Source: Aotearoamyces nothofagi (lineage: Eukaryota; Ascomycota; Leotiomycetes; Leotiales; Tympanidaceae). From it: a stretch of 64,000 bases of DNA. The notes under the pieces are model-generated. The model saw only the letters and a program-made list of their open reading frames with translations, did not search any database and had not been told where the DNA came from. This document shows, in pieces, positions 51,903 through 62,636 of this stretch (positions are counted from its first letter, which is position 1; every line of letters starts with the position of its first letter). Location of the stretch: positions 682,001 through 746,000 of the forward strand of contig JADDTR010000001.1 of assembly GCA_015345905.1 (NCBI GenBank), written 5' to 3'. The position numbers were made by a program, and so were the translations under genes.

Positions 51903-52383
51903 GGTAGGGTACCCTAGGCACCGAAGGCCTCACTAAAGTACCCCGGCAAGGCCCTGACCAAGGCAACGAGTAACCACAGTAACTGAGGAACAGTACGGTA
52001 GCTGAGGAGCAGTACAGTAACGCCAGTACACTAGCGACAGTAGCCACCTTCCTGTAGCTGACGGCCCGAGGGCAGAGTACGGCGTAGAGGCGACGCCCCC
52101 CCAGCCCCCCCGATCCCCAGCACACGCACACACATACGCACATCCGCGCCGTGGCGCCGCACTCCACTCCCACCGTGCGAAGTGCTGCGAAGTGCAAATC
52201 TCTCTACCGGTAGCTGCCAATCTATCACTCTATCCGTCATAGTTGTCACGATGGCTGTGGTCCAGCGACCACTCTGCAGCGTACACATCCTGATGGACTG
52301 ATAAGCCCCATGTACTACAGAGTACCTACTCCTGCGCCGTACGTGCAAGTGTTTGGCCTGCAGTCATCAACGCTGGCCTGGAG

Positions 52384-52406
52384 CCAGCCAGCCAGCCAGC
52401 CAGCAG
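52384..52406 (+). repeat. (GCCA)n microsatellite
   Basis: Five perfect CCAG/GCCA units followed by GCAGGGCGGGCGG. Confidence 0.85.
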
Positions 52407-53557
52407 GGCGGGCGGACAGAAGGTGTACCGGCGGCGTATCGAGTAGTTGTCGAGTACGTATCGAGGATCCATGTCGGTGTAGTTGGCTGCTAGACGGCCA
52501 GATGGCTGGCTCAGCTCCATACTTCTCCCACGATTCAAAGGCAATTCTGTCCCATCAGCCCTCTTCTGTAACATCCTACACCAATAGACTAGCCAAAGCG
52601 TAGGCTCTGAGAAAAGGAATACAGGACATCTCGCTGTATAGCAATACCGAGCAGTACGAGCCCTCTATGAAGCAAACGACAATCGTTGATTTCTACGGAG
52701 CACCCCTCGTCGGCTCAACTAAATACAGTATTGTATCCTTTGCAAGGTTGCTGCAGCTGCGCTATATTTTGGCTTGGCTTAGGGGTGCTGTTGGACGTGG
52801 GTGCGAGCGGTGGACGAGCAAGAACACCACGCTCTCGCCACCCTCTTGGCTCTTATAGCTCTTATGGCTCTTATATGTGCGTATGACAGTATCGCATTGC
52901 TCCGTGCTTAGTCTTTCAACCTCACGTCAACACCTGGTCTGGACTCGTCTAGTCTGACCTCATCTCATCTCATCTCATGCCGTTTCGTTTCGCTGAAGTC
53001 GGTATATGCAATGTGAGCAGAGGCCGGCGGTGGGCGCCATGGGAAGGCGTGCCATTCCTTTTTAACCTCGTATCTTGCGGCCCTCGAAATACCTAAGCGG
53101 CTCAAAAGGAGCTCACGACATGCGTGGCACGAATCCATGAACCCATGAACACATGGATTCGTGGATGAACGAGTGCGCAGCTGCAGCCAACCTGCCCCAC
53201 CCACGTCACCCAACCGCCCATGGCAAAGAAGCGAATCCTCGCCGGTCATATCAGCCTAAGCACGATTGTGTAGGCCTGGCACGACTGGGTGCAGGGTATT
53301 GCTATTGTATTACTGTAGAAACATGTAATTTGATGGAAACTTGAATGGAAGTGAAGTCGAATAAGGTAGTTTTTATTTATAAATCCCTCAACGGTCGCTC
53401 TATCTCTTCATATCATATTGCATAGATTAATTATAGTTACATGCATATTCTTCAAGTCATACTCATCTATCTTGCCGAAGCTCACTATCACTTCAACAAG
53501 AGAGCCGTGTTAATACTAGAAACGCCGAGACGTCGTCGATATGCTTGGCTAGAGCAT

Positions 53558-55010
53558 TCATATATGCTCTATGGGCTCTTCGGGCAGAAGTTCCTCCGAA
53601 CTAGCTACCAGACATCTCTTCAAGGGCGGCTGAATAAGGCCGTTGAAAAGGAAGGTGCCATAGACGAGCATTGCAAAACCGAGGACCTGTAGCCATTTGA
53701 ATGTCTCCCAACCGAGCCCTAGAGAGACAATCCAAATGAAAAGTGTGCGACAAGTGTCGATAGTACTGCGCGACGTTGCTAAAACGGTCATAGATTAACA
53801 ACCAGTACCTATTGGATTCTGCGAATTTCACAGGAAGGGGGCTTACCTGATAAAACATTCGTCACTGAGAGCCCGAAGAAGTTGAAGCCACTAAACTGTC
53901 AGCTTGTACATACACGGGGTTTAGGATTATTTGCTTACCCGATACTAAGCATAATAGCCAAGCTGGAAAAGCCGATGCTTCTGTATGTGGTGATTTCTCT
54001 CCACCCCTCTACAACATCAAAATAGCCATATTGTCCTGCATGAGTCCTTCCGATGACCAGATGAAGCACCAGCATCCCAAAGAGGGTGACTGAGAAGCCA
54101 AACAGCCCTTCCCAGCCTACTACCTTCAACGGCTCTAATGCGTACTTCTCGAGAATGAATTCCTCAAGCACGAATTGTGACGCGGTAAATATCTGCGCAC
54201 CAGCAATCAAAAAGACACCGATAATTGTACGTAGAGCTTCCGGGGTCCTGGTAGTCCTGGCAAGTATTGCCACCGCATCTCTGATCAGAAGATGAGCTGC
54301 GGCCGGTGTCACCTTGTCTTCCTTATATAGAGCTCCAGCGAGGCCAACGATACCAACCCCAAGCACGACTGTAACAAGGGAAAACCACTGGTAAAGATGC
54401 AGGCGTCGCTTCAAGAAAATAACACTAAACAAACCTACAAAGAGTACTAGTGCACCTCTTGTCATTTGGTAGATTGACGGAACAACAAACAGCAGACCAA
54501 CATTCATAAGCGTGGTCCCGCAGATGTCGCAGATAGCTGGCAAGGCCAACAAGGCAATTTTGTAACCCTTCAGTGGGATCCTGTCACCAGCTTTTCTGGT
54601 CATGACTTTAATTGTCGGATTCAGTGGGGTATTTGATCGTATACTATCTGTGTCTGTGTCTCGTGTGTTTTCTTCCCCATTGTTGATTGCTTGATAACCA
54701 TCTAGTTGTGCCTTCGGTCTCCGCTCAATATAAAGTTGGTAGATCGAAAATGCTCCTACAACCAGCCAACAACCCATCTCACCGATAAACATCTGTGTCG
54801 TTTGTATTACCGGTTGTTCGAAGTTCTGGCGTTTCTTAGGATCGGGGTCATCGCAGTTCCGGACACATTGGTTGTCCTAGCAAGTGGTCAATCACTTATG
54901 TGCATGGCAGTAGGGGGCATACTGACCTGGTACTTTGTAAGAAGCGTATTGCAGCAACCTGTAACAAGCATCATAAACACTAGAAATGGAATCAAAGCTT
55001 TGGAGGCCAT
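53558..55010 (-). CDS. SLC35F6-like drug/metabolite transporter family protein
   Basis: Multi-pass transporter of the DMT/SLC35F6 type, probably in Golgi, lysosome or mitochondrion; the substrate is unknown. ATG at 55010 gives MASKALIPFLVFMMLVTGCC then NTLLTKYQ, an intron, and DNQCVRNC. Further exons read MFIGEMGCWLVVGAFSIY (helix 2), IALLALPAICDICGTTLM, IYQMTRGALVLFVGLFSVIF, then WFSLVTVVLGVGIVGLAGAL. About ten hydrophobic segments follow in pairs. Introns at 54.80-54.88, 53.88-53.94 and 53.77-53.85 kb keep the frame (GGFNFFGLSVTNVLS / ATSRSTIDTCRT). Ends PEEPIEHI-stop at 53558. About 430 residues, as in homologs. Confidence 0.87.
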
Positions 55011-55422
55011 GATGGACGATAGGTGTTACTACAAATTGTAGAACGCTAGTCTTCGTAGAAGGGATCGAGCATGCGATAGCTTATAAATCCAATCCGTAGT
55101 AGTTGGATATGGGATAATGGGATACGCAGATGCCTGTGAGGCTGGTATGATGCAGAATAGAGGTGCCGGTATGGCTCTTTGTTAGCATACAGCTTATTGA
55201 TGTCCACATTGGGTGATTGTTACACATCATATCGGAAGCGGAACCCGCTTATCTCGAGACTCCAGAGGCAACCTAAAATGCAACGGGTAAGGTCGACTAC
55301 CTCATCATGTGATGAGAAGGGCTTCTGCAATAACAGAGCTACGTAACAAAACAGTTCTGGTGCTATAAACCATTGGCACACAGTAGTGATCATCAAATTC
55401 ATACAGTAATCTAGTTGTTTAT
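55011..55422. promoter_or_regulatory. Upstream region of the transporter gene / 3' of DUF2985 gene
   Basis: About 410 bases between two genes on the same strand. No motif-bearing frame. Confidence 0.5.
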
Positions 55423-56961
55423 TCAAGAAAGACCAGGACCGCTCTCATCAAGCCCAGCTGCTCCGTTGGTCTTTCGAAACCTTTGAAACAATCCATGCTT
55501 TGCTTTAGCCTTCTTTTCCTTTGGTCTTTCGCCCTTCATATTGTTGTAATGTATTATACCTAGCTCTTGATCTCGTTTGAGTTGTTCCTTGTCCTTTGCA
55601 CTGATCGGAACACCTTCCACTTTTTTTACCTTTTTCCCTTCCAAGAATACCATTATACCGCCCAGCCCGGCGACGATACAACTGAGCGCTACAAATGTGC
55701 CAGTTGACCAAGATGGGCGATTATATCGGTTGAGACCCCACATGATTCCAGACAGCACACATTGCAAGAAGGTGTTCCAGACGTACATCCAAATAACATA
55801 GTCAAGCTTCCACACGGGAGTTGGAGGTGCACGAATGCCTGTTAAAGGTGCCTTTGGAATGGACTTCGGCGGAAATGGGACAGAGTTTTCTGGAACGTTG
55901 GCACACTCGATTGTGTCAGGGCCAAGCTCAGCAGGGAGACCTTGCGAACCTTCAAGCCGGAACCAACTTCGGTGGATACCAGCAAGACGACGAAGGTAGA
56001 GATCATCCTTTTGGAGGCGATACTTGAGCAAGTAATACAGATCACGAAACCGCCAAGGGATAGGGCCCCAGGCTGTGACACAGAAAAGTGCTGTGAGAAT
56101 TTGTGAATCAATTTCGATCCAAATTCGCCGAGGAGAATCGAGGTCGTTACAGTCCGGAGTACACATGGCAGGAGATGCATTGCAAAGCAGTAGAAACAGC
56201 ATTCCACCCCAAGCTACAACGTTGCAACCGTATACTACCACCAAGAATCCTAGAGGCGTTTTGAAAAACTTCCAGAACGCCTTAAAGCCAATCACTGTTG
56301 ATTCTGTCCAGGTGTGCTTCGGCGGGAATTGATAACCATTGTCGAAAGGATCTATTCTACACGGATCGTGTGTTTTGGTAGCTGTTGCCGTCGGAGATAT
56401 ATCGATATCATCGCTGGAAACCTTAGATCTATTTTCAGGCGTGATACCCGATAAAACTATGCCCTGAGGAATATGATCGGTTCCATGAATAACTAAGGGG
56501 GCGCTCTTGTGATGGGACTTAGAAGTCCCTCTTTGATTTCTAGGACTGCTTGGGGCAGTCGGCATCGAAGTATCCTCCTTTGTGAGGCTGTTTTGCCGCG
56601 CAATAGCGGCTTGTCTGCTCTTCTCTATGAGTTGTCCCTCGCCTGACCATCCTTCGCTACCAAAGCTGCCTCTCCTTATATCTCCAAAGGACGGTATAGA
56701 AGAAGCTATGGAGCCAGCAGCATCCATAAACCCGACAGGCGGACTAGACTCTTCGAACTCTTTTGAAGCACTTCGGAATCTTGAAACTCTGGTTGATGTG
56801 GCAGATTGTCGTCGGGAGGATAAAAATGTAGATTCGTCATCTGTAGGTGGGAAAGGCTCGGGTGCTACAGGGCCCCTCCCATGGCTATGCTCAGAGGTAG
56901 CCCGGTCTTCAGAGCGGATAGGATGCTTATCGATAGTTCCCGGCGGTGCTGGATCAGGCAT
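55423..56961 (-). CDS. DUF2985 membrane protein
   Basis: Single exon from ATG at 56961 (MPDPAPPGTID); the frame extends to 57042 but only with a TTG. The N-terminal 230 residues are Ser/Pro-rich and disordered. The conserved part starts AFWKFFKTPLGFLVVVYGCN, then WGGMLFLLLCNASPAMC, DSPRRIWIEIDSQILTALFC and IPWRFRDLYYLLKYR, the DUF2985 signature. Two more hydrophobic segments lie at WMYVWNTFLQCVLSGIMWGL and FVALSCIVAGLGGIMVF. The tail is Lys-rich (KEKKAKAKHG). About 512 residues with four membrane segments. The family is common in filamentous fungi and has no known activity. Confidence 0.9.
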   Translation of the reverse strand: MPDPAPPGTIDKHPIRSEDRATSEHSHGRGPVAPEPFPPTDDESTFLSSRRQSATSTRVSRFRSASKEFEESSPPVGFMDAAGSIASSIPSFGDIRRGSFGSEGWSGEGQLIEKSRQAAIARQNSLTKEDTSMPTAPSSPRNQRGTSKSHHKSAPLVIHGTDHIPQGIVLSGITPENRSKVSSDDIDISPTATATKTHDPCRIDPFDNGYQFPPKHTWTESTVIGFKAFWKFFKTPLGFLVVVYGCNVVAWGGMLFLLLCNASPAMCTPDCNDLDSPRRIWIEIDSQILTALFCVTAWGPIPWRFRDLYYLLKYRLQKDDLYLRRLAGIHRSWFRLEGSQGLPAELGPDTIECANVPENSVPFPPKSIPKAPLTGIRAPPTPVWKLDYVIWMYVWNTFLQCVLSGIMWGLNRYNRPSWSTGTFVALSCIVAGLGGIMVFLEGKKVKKVEGVPISAKDKEQLKRDQELGIIHYNNMKGERPKEKKAKAKHGLFQRFRKTNGAAGLDESGPGLS

Positions 56962-57598
56962 ATTTTCTTGATGTATAGGGCATGAAGATGCGATGACCAG
57001 CTTTTCCGAGTGATAATCGGCTTGTTGTCGCTGCCAGGACAAACTGCTGTGGTTGGCGCAATGGGGCGCTGCTCTTATTCAATGCATCGAGATACTTTAT
57101 TCCAATGTGATATATGGCATAGCACCCAGGGCATCAAAAAACCGACGTTGGCTTCAGCGTTGCTGAGTTGGGGAGGTCAAAAAGACGGGGCAAGACAAGA
57201 AATGTATCGAGGCACGGATGCGCACATGGACGACGGGGATGTTCGAGGCCGTCAGACATACGGCCTAGTCCGGCGTCTCCGTCGACGGCTGATACTCCAC
57301 CGGCGGAGGCGACAATAGCGAACTTCGCCGTTCAAATGCCGAGACAAAGAATCAAGAAATGCACCGGGGTGCGTGATTATCCTGTAGGGACCACTTGAGG
57401 AGCTGTAAGCTGTGGCGATTACCAGCATGACGGAATAATGTAAATACTGTACGTAGACTTGGAGATAAGGTTGGGAGTAATGCTGCCACAGAGCGCTACT
57501 ACTTACTACAGTGGCTAAGGCCCATGGTAGATTAAGGTAAGTATGCACCTTGTTTACAGTACAGTACTGTCAGCGGCTCTGAAAAGGCCATCTCCGCT

Positions 57599-57660
57599 TC
57601 AGTGAGCAGTGAGCAGTGATCAGTGATCAGTGATCTGGGATCAGTGATCTGGGATCTGGC
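57599..57660 (+). repeat. AGTGATC / GATCTGG tandem repeat
   Basis: AGTGAGC, AGTGATC and GATCTGG units repeat about eight times with drift from one to the next, producing several GATC sites. Confidence 0.75.
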
Positions 57661-57831
57661 GTGTCATGCACCGCAGTGCACTACCGGCGGGTATGGGGTC
57701 GATGCTGCGCAAGTGCCCGTGGGGCGGAGTGCCTCCCTGAGGGACTTACAGGTACCTACTTGGGGACCTAATGTACAGTAAATACGGTCCCCCGGGCGTG
57801 ACAGGCAAGTTACTCGTTACCTTGCGCTACG

Positions 57832-57912
57832 TGCTGTGGTGGAGGTGCTGTGGTGGAGGTGCTGTGCTGTAGGTACCGTGCTGTAGGTACTGTCTGTAGG
57901 TACTGTCTGTAA
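57832..57912 (+). repeat. GTGCTGTGGTGGAG and GTAGGTACTGTCT tandem repeats
   Basis: Two to three copies of GTGCTGTGGTGGAG run into GCTGTAGGTACCGT and then two copies of AGGTACTGTCTGT. Confidence 0.75.
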
Positions 57913-58215
57913 TCTTCGCGTCCCTACAGCGCCTACCTAAAGGCAGATAAGGTAGGCAGATTTGCATCTACGGGCTACGAGCAAGCGTCGGCCTCCGCCG
58001 GCCGCTGCCTAAGGAGCGAACGTTCTTACCCGAAGGTGGGCAGCGTGGCAGGTAGCCTCGTAGCTCAGGCACGTACGTACCTGACCTTACCTCAGAGCGT
58101 GCGCGCTAAACTCGAGTGAAATGCTTGTGAAAGGATCTCGGATGTAGATGCATCACCTGTATACAATCGACAATCCACAATCCACCTTTGGAAAGCAAGG
58201 CTTCACACGTTGGCG

Positions 58216-58782
58216 ATGGCAGCGTCTGCGTTCATCGACCCTCCGCAGTCAGCTCTGCAGAGCCTCCTAGATGCCTCGGACCAGGTATCAAGCCAGTCTG
58301 TACATGCCCCGCACCTCCATCAGCTGGCGTCGACAATTCTCTACAATCTGCAGTACCAGCACGATTGGATCTTGCTCACCATACATACCACGTCACCCCT
58401 GACTGGCCTGCCGCTGCCCCGTCCGTTGATATCTGGCCTGCCGCCCAGGAGAGCATATGTACACCCTGATGAGCAGGTAGAGATTCTAAAGGCCGAGCAC
58501 GAGTCTGGGAAGCCCATTGCCCAGCACGCAGAGCGAGAGTGGGTTTTGCCAACGCATCTGGCAGAGAAGTGGAGTCTGGAGAAATTTGCACAAGTTTTCG
58601 ATGCAATTGGAGCAGTTCCAGCAGCGGAGGATGACCCGGATGTTGAGGAAGACAGCCCAGTCGGCCAGAAATGGCGGGGCCAAAATAGGCAGAAGAGAGT
58701 GCTTTTGGCTACGTTACATGACGATAGTACGGTCGTCTACTACATAATGCATGATGGTATTGTTAAGCCCAGGCAAAATTGA
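58216..58782 (+). CDS. sen15: tRNA-splicing endonuclease subunit Sen15
   Basis: Structural subunit that pairs with Sen34 in the tetrameric endonuclease that removes introns from pre-tRNA. ATG at 58216 gives MAASAFIDPPQSALQSLL. The Sen15 features are ILYNLQYQHDWILLTIHT, the start of the endonuclease-like fold, WVLPTHLAEKWSLEKFAQVF in the middle, and RVLLATLHDDSTVVYYIMHD, followed by GIVKPRQN and TGA. There is no catalytic His/Lys triad, as expected for Sen15. One exon, 188 residues, normal for fungi. It ends 70 bases from the end of the convergent dehydrogenase gene. Confidence 0.9.
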   Translation: MAASAFIDPPQSALQSLLDASDQVSSQSVHAPHLHQLASTILYNLQYQHDWILLTIHTTSPLTGLPLPRPLISGLPPRRAYVHPDEQVEILKAEHESGKPIAQHAEREWVLPTHLAEKWSLEKFAQVFDAIGAVPAAEDDPDVEEDSPVGQKWRGQNRQKRVLLATLHDDSTVVYYIMHDGIVKPRQN

Positions 58783-58852
58783 ATGCGACAACCAATCACC
58801 TGGTTCAAAACTAGCCTTCTCGACCCATCCTCTTCTTCATTCCCGGCCTTCA

Positions 58853-60327
58853 TCACTTCTTCGCTTCGGTTATGCTTTGCACCTCGAAGACGACCTTTTC
58901 AGCCTTCATCTTGTCGAAAATATCATAGCCTTCAACAGCATCTGACAATGGTATAACCTTGTCGAACATGAAACTATACTAGGTCAATCACGCTGAGGCT
59001 GGTTCTTTTGGGGGGTTCAAAGCTTACTCAAGTAGGTGTTGGCTTTCCTGAAGGAGCTCCAGAGCTTCCGGGAATATAGAACGCACTGGGCACCTTCCCA
59101 TTTGAAATCTCAGGTTCTTGCCGTAGCCTTGGTTGGCTGTCCAAGGAATCTAAACTCTGTTAACCAAAAGCCACGGATCAACTAGAACAGGAGCCAAACC
59201 TCTCCATTATGGACACCGATACTACTAATGATCCCCCATGAACGAACAAGATCAAAGGCAGTTTTCAGGGCGGGACTTAGGCCCACAACCTCAATCACCA
59301 CGTCCGCACCTCGACCGTCAGTGACATCTTTGATTCTCTTCTCCATGCCTTCTTTGTTAGTCCGAAAGTTCAGTGGCTCGGCTCCAAGGCTCTTCGCCAA
59401 TTGCAATCGACTATCGACACTATCAATAGCGAAAAGATGCTTGGGCTTGAATTTCGCAGCGGCGATAATGGCGCAAAGGCCGACAGGCCCACATCCTATT
59501 ACTACCGCCGTCGACTCTGAAATCTGCTCAGGGGTGAGCTGCTTGAAAGCGTTTGCAGACCCAAAGAAACCTGTGGGGAAGATGTCTGCCTACAGATTTT
59601 CAGAGTAAAGGTCAGCCAATGCTTTTCCGTGTGAACGAAACCGAGGGTTTTGAGATATGCCTCGAAAGTTCATCTTGAAAATTCATAAGTCCTGCCATAT
59701 TTCTGGCAATTCAAGTTTGTCCAAAAATAGGGAATATAGGACTCTCAGAATACGTACCATTAAAACGAGCGCCTTATCGTTAATTTGTGGCGGAGCTTTG
59801 ATGACTGTTCCGTCTGCAAAAGGAACTCGTACATACTCGGCTTGCCCGCCATCAAGTACGGATGATCCAAACAACATACTCTTAGCGCATCGGGATGAGT
59901 ACCCGTTCTTACAATAAAAGCATTCAAGGCTGCAGGGTCTAAATGAGCTTTTCGAGATGCCAAAATGTGTGACAAGATTTATAATCTCACCATGACACTG
60001 TAAAAGGCGAGACAACTTTATCTCCTACCACGACAGTCTTCACCTGGCTACCCACTTCCTTTACAACTCCAGTAAACTCATGGCCCATGATGAAACCCGT
60101 AGGACTCGGCTGGTGGCCTCTGAAAACGTGTAGCTCTCTATATCGCATTAAATCACATGATATCATCACTAAGGACTGACGGGAGTGACTCACGATCCAC
60201 ATAAGGCTGTATAGGTGACGGCAACAATTATATCAGTCTGATCTTGAATCTGAGGAATAGGCCGGTCTTGGAGGGAGACTTTATGCGGGCCGTCGAAGAC
60301 GACAGCTTTCATGGTCATTTTCGACAT
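58853..60327 (-). CDS. Zinc-dependent alcohol dehydrogenase (medium-chain family)
   Basis: NAD(P)-dependent oxidation of an alcohol to aldehyde or ketone; substrate not predictable. ATG at 60327 (MSKMTMKAVVFDGPHKVSL). Catalytic zinc ligands appear as ALCGSELHVFRGH and MGHEFTGVV. The structural-zinc Cys set is SCLECFYCKNGYSSRC, assembled across an intron with acceptor CTGCAG. The cofactor fold shows STAVVIGCGPVGLCAIIAA and an acidic Asp (LFAIDSVDSR) after it, favouring NAD. Introns: before ELHVF (60.13-60.19 kb), before LECFYC (59.93-60.0), after VLM, before IPWTANQ (59.14-59.19) and before FMFDKV. TGA at 58853-58855. About 390-400 residues. Confidence 0.9.
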
Positions 60328-61103
60328 GATTTGGCGGAGCACACTGGAAGCTGTTCGCAATGATGAAATTGATTACGAGAAGGAAACAGATAGCCAGGAA
60401 GCAAGAGGAATGGCACTGCGTGCTAATTAAAACAAGGCTAGAGACGAGGGCGAATAACGTGCTATCGGGCCATAGAAGAAGAGATCAGGCGTTAAATCTT
60501 CCCTAAGACGTGGCCGAGTCGGGAAATCGCAGATTGTGGGGTATACGGAAGATCCGAGGTCGGCACTTGGCCACTCAGGACGAGGCGCTGGCTCTTGTGG
60601 GGTTTCCCTTGCAGGACATCGGGATTCTTGAAGAGTCAACACCAGCTCAACCCCCGAATGCCATCTATCAACAAGCCGGCTGTCTCCTCGCGGGCACGTC
60701 AAACCAACAAGCTATTCAATTCAATCTAGTCCTCGGCCCCCAGACGGTGCGAGTTCTACGTAGCGAGATATACAAGAACAATGCCGCCACATCCAAAATA
60801 TGGAGCACATGATTTCCGACGACGCCCGCACCCTGGCATATTTATCTCTGAGCGAACTTAATTTCATGCTGCCACATGCGTGTTGCAAGACATAGTTAGA
60901 GAGAATATTCTGATAGTCAATGCAGATCCAGAGACCATGACGGATCTCCCCTCACCAAACATCCCATACTATCCGATATGCATCGTGTCCAGAACCATGA
61001 ACCACAAATCAACGCCACGTGCCAAACTCCAAAGACCCTCAAATAGTCACGAGCCATGATAGCCAGCTCCAAAGGCTACAGGTCGTCTCAAAGCAAACGC
61101 TAA
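60328..61103. other. Spacer upstream of the dehydrogenase
   Basis: About 775 bases. A plus-strand frame at 60510-60812 (100 codons, ATG) has mixed composition and no motif; it could be a small gene but no splice or context supports it. Confidence 0.4.
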
Positions 61104-61521
61104 TTATGTGACGTTACAAAGCAGCTCGGCCTCCAAGATGAACTTGCCCTCCTTGTACTTCTCGCTGGCTTCATAAGCCTTGTCGTATTTCCAGCCTACT
61201 GTTACTTTGCATTGTCGACAGGAGATATCGCGGACAATGTGCTTGCCAGTCGTCATGGTACGTTCGCTCGCCTCACCCGCCGTGTAGTTAACAACGTTGT
61301 TGAAGAGGTATGCTTTGCCATGTTGGCCACGGAAGTTCTGCCAGCTATTAGCCTTCTGTAGATAAACACAGTGATTCAGAGGGACACAGTATAGACAGCT
61401 ATTGAAGGGCCGATTGACGTACTCGGCTTATGATGTCTTCATGGTTTGACAGGTGAGCTTTGCAGTTCTTGCACCCGTAGATCTTATTGCTGTTCAGGTA
61501 GACGTTGTAAGCCAGACCCAT
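61104..61521 (-). CDS. Yippee family zinc-binding protein
   Basis: Small nuclear/cytosolic protein with a Yippee/Mis18-type zinc fold; in yeast the homolog Moh1 is linked to stationary-phase survival, and in other species Yippee proteins act with the GID ubiquitin ligase. ATG at 61521 gives MGLAYNVYLNSNKIYGCKNC, then AHLSNHEDIISR. An intron at about 61.34-61.42 kb (GTACGT...GGCAG) joins it to NFRGQHGKAYLF, then ISCRQCKVTVGWKYDKAYE. The two CxxC pairs (CKNC and CRQC) bind zinc. Ends ILEAELLCNVT and TAA at 61104-61106. Usual size (about 110 residues), intact. Confidence 0.92.
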
Positions 61522-62636
61522 GATGCCTATGTATACAGACTGCGAAGGAAAAGGATGTATTTGTATATGCTCGTTGGGGTGTTACAAGTTGTAGAGGGTG
61601 CTGGAAGTGTTAGACGTCCTGCGATATTCTCTGTTAGGGGTCAAGTGCGAAAATGGGGCAAGGCCAGACAAGTTGGCCGCACCTGATCACAGATGCGTTC
61701 CTTCTCGTTGCGCAAGGTATAATGTGTCGGATGAACGCTGCAGTTGGTTCGCAGGTAAGAGACAAAGTCACGACGGTCACACGAGTGGGTATAGTGGGTA
61801 TGTAACGTGCTAAACGTGCTAATCGCGCGACGCCTTATCGCTACCTTCTCGTAGGCTGCGGGCCGAGGCACGCGAGGCCATCTTGCGGCTGTAGGGCAAG
61901 ATTTGTAGAGAGCAGGATTTTCTCAGAACAGCTACAAGTCTATATGCAAATTACTAAGGGGTTAGTATTGAATTCAGCAACGGATATTATTAACGTAGAA
62001 AGTATCCTTTTTAGAAGACATAAGTGATCAGCTTTCTTCCTCTCTTCAGATATATATGACAAAATGTAAAAAGTTAGTTGGGCGGCAGTGGGCATAGTAC
62101 AGGTGGCACATGGATGATGGTAGCCAGTACCTGCTTGTTGATCTTAGTTCCTAGGACGATTACTTTGTACGAGAGTACATCGCCATGGGATACCACAGCT
62201 AGCGAATCTAACAAAATGACTAGTCCGTATGAAAGCTGGACAGTGTTGATTCAATATGTACAGATACAGAAAAGCGTCAACTCTTTCTTGTTTGAAATCC
62301 AAGTATCAAACCACAGCCCAAAGAGATTACCTAATCTGTAACGAACGTCCTGATCTATAACATATTGTTCCAGCCACTGTCGAAGCTAGTCAGGTGGTAA
62401 TCCTTAATTTTCTCTCTATCTCGGATGGGATAGATCATCCTGTTTTATCCATTGAGGATACCCTAATAAAGGACCGACAAGCAGAAGGTACCTAAAGAAT
62501 GACGGAAAATAGATAACAGTTCCAGCCAGCCATCATGTGAATCCAAGTATCAAACAGGAACAAATAAGCAGTATACAAGCTAGCGCGCCAAAGACTATCT
62601 TGCTGTATCAGATCGGGTAAATGTATCTACCAAGAA
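61522..62636. other. Spacer between the Yippee gene and the reductase gene
   Basis: About 1.1 kb. No gene; AT-rich from about 61900. It contains the Yippee promoter and the reductase 3' UTR. Confidence 0.55.

Larger units (their letters stand above)
49969..53557. other. Long intergenic tract rich in microsatellites
   Basis: About 3.6 kb without a supported gene. Open frames here are low-complexity readings of simple repeats. GTACCTA, TAGGTAGG, TACCTTAC and ACTGTAC words dominate from 50520 to 52000. The 5' UTR and promoter of the C2H2 gene lie at its left end; the right end is the 3' side of the transporter gene. Separate repeats are listed below. Confidence 0.55.
56962..58215. other. Divergent spacer between DUF2985 gene and sen15
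   Basis: About 1.25 kb. No gene is supported. The middle carries two simple-repeat tracts (listed next) and the right part the GTACCTA-type words seen in other spacers of this window. Confidence 0.55.

Noticed and set aside
51735-51906. Regular short repeats considered as a CRISPR array
   Set aside because: Units are contiguous without unique spacers, and the genome is eukaryotic.
60510-60812. 100-codon plus-strand frame between the dehydrogenase and Yippee genes
   Set aside because: No motif, no intron signals and mixed composition; not enough to call a gene.
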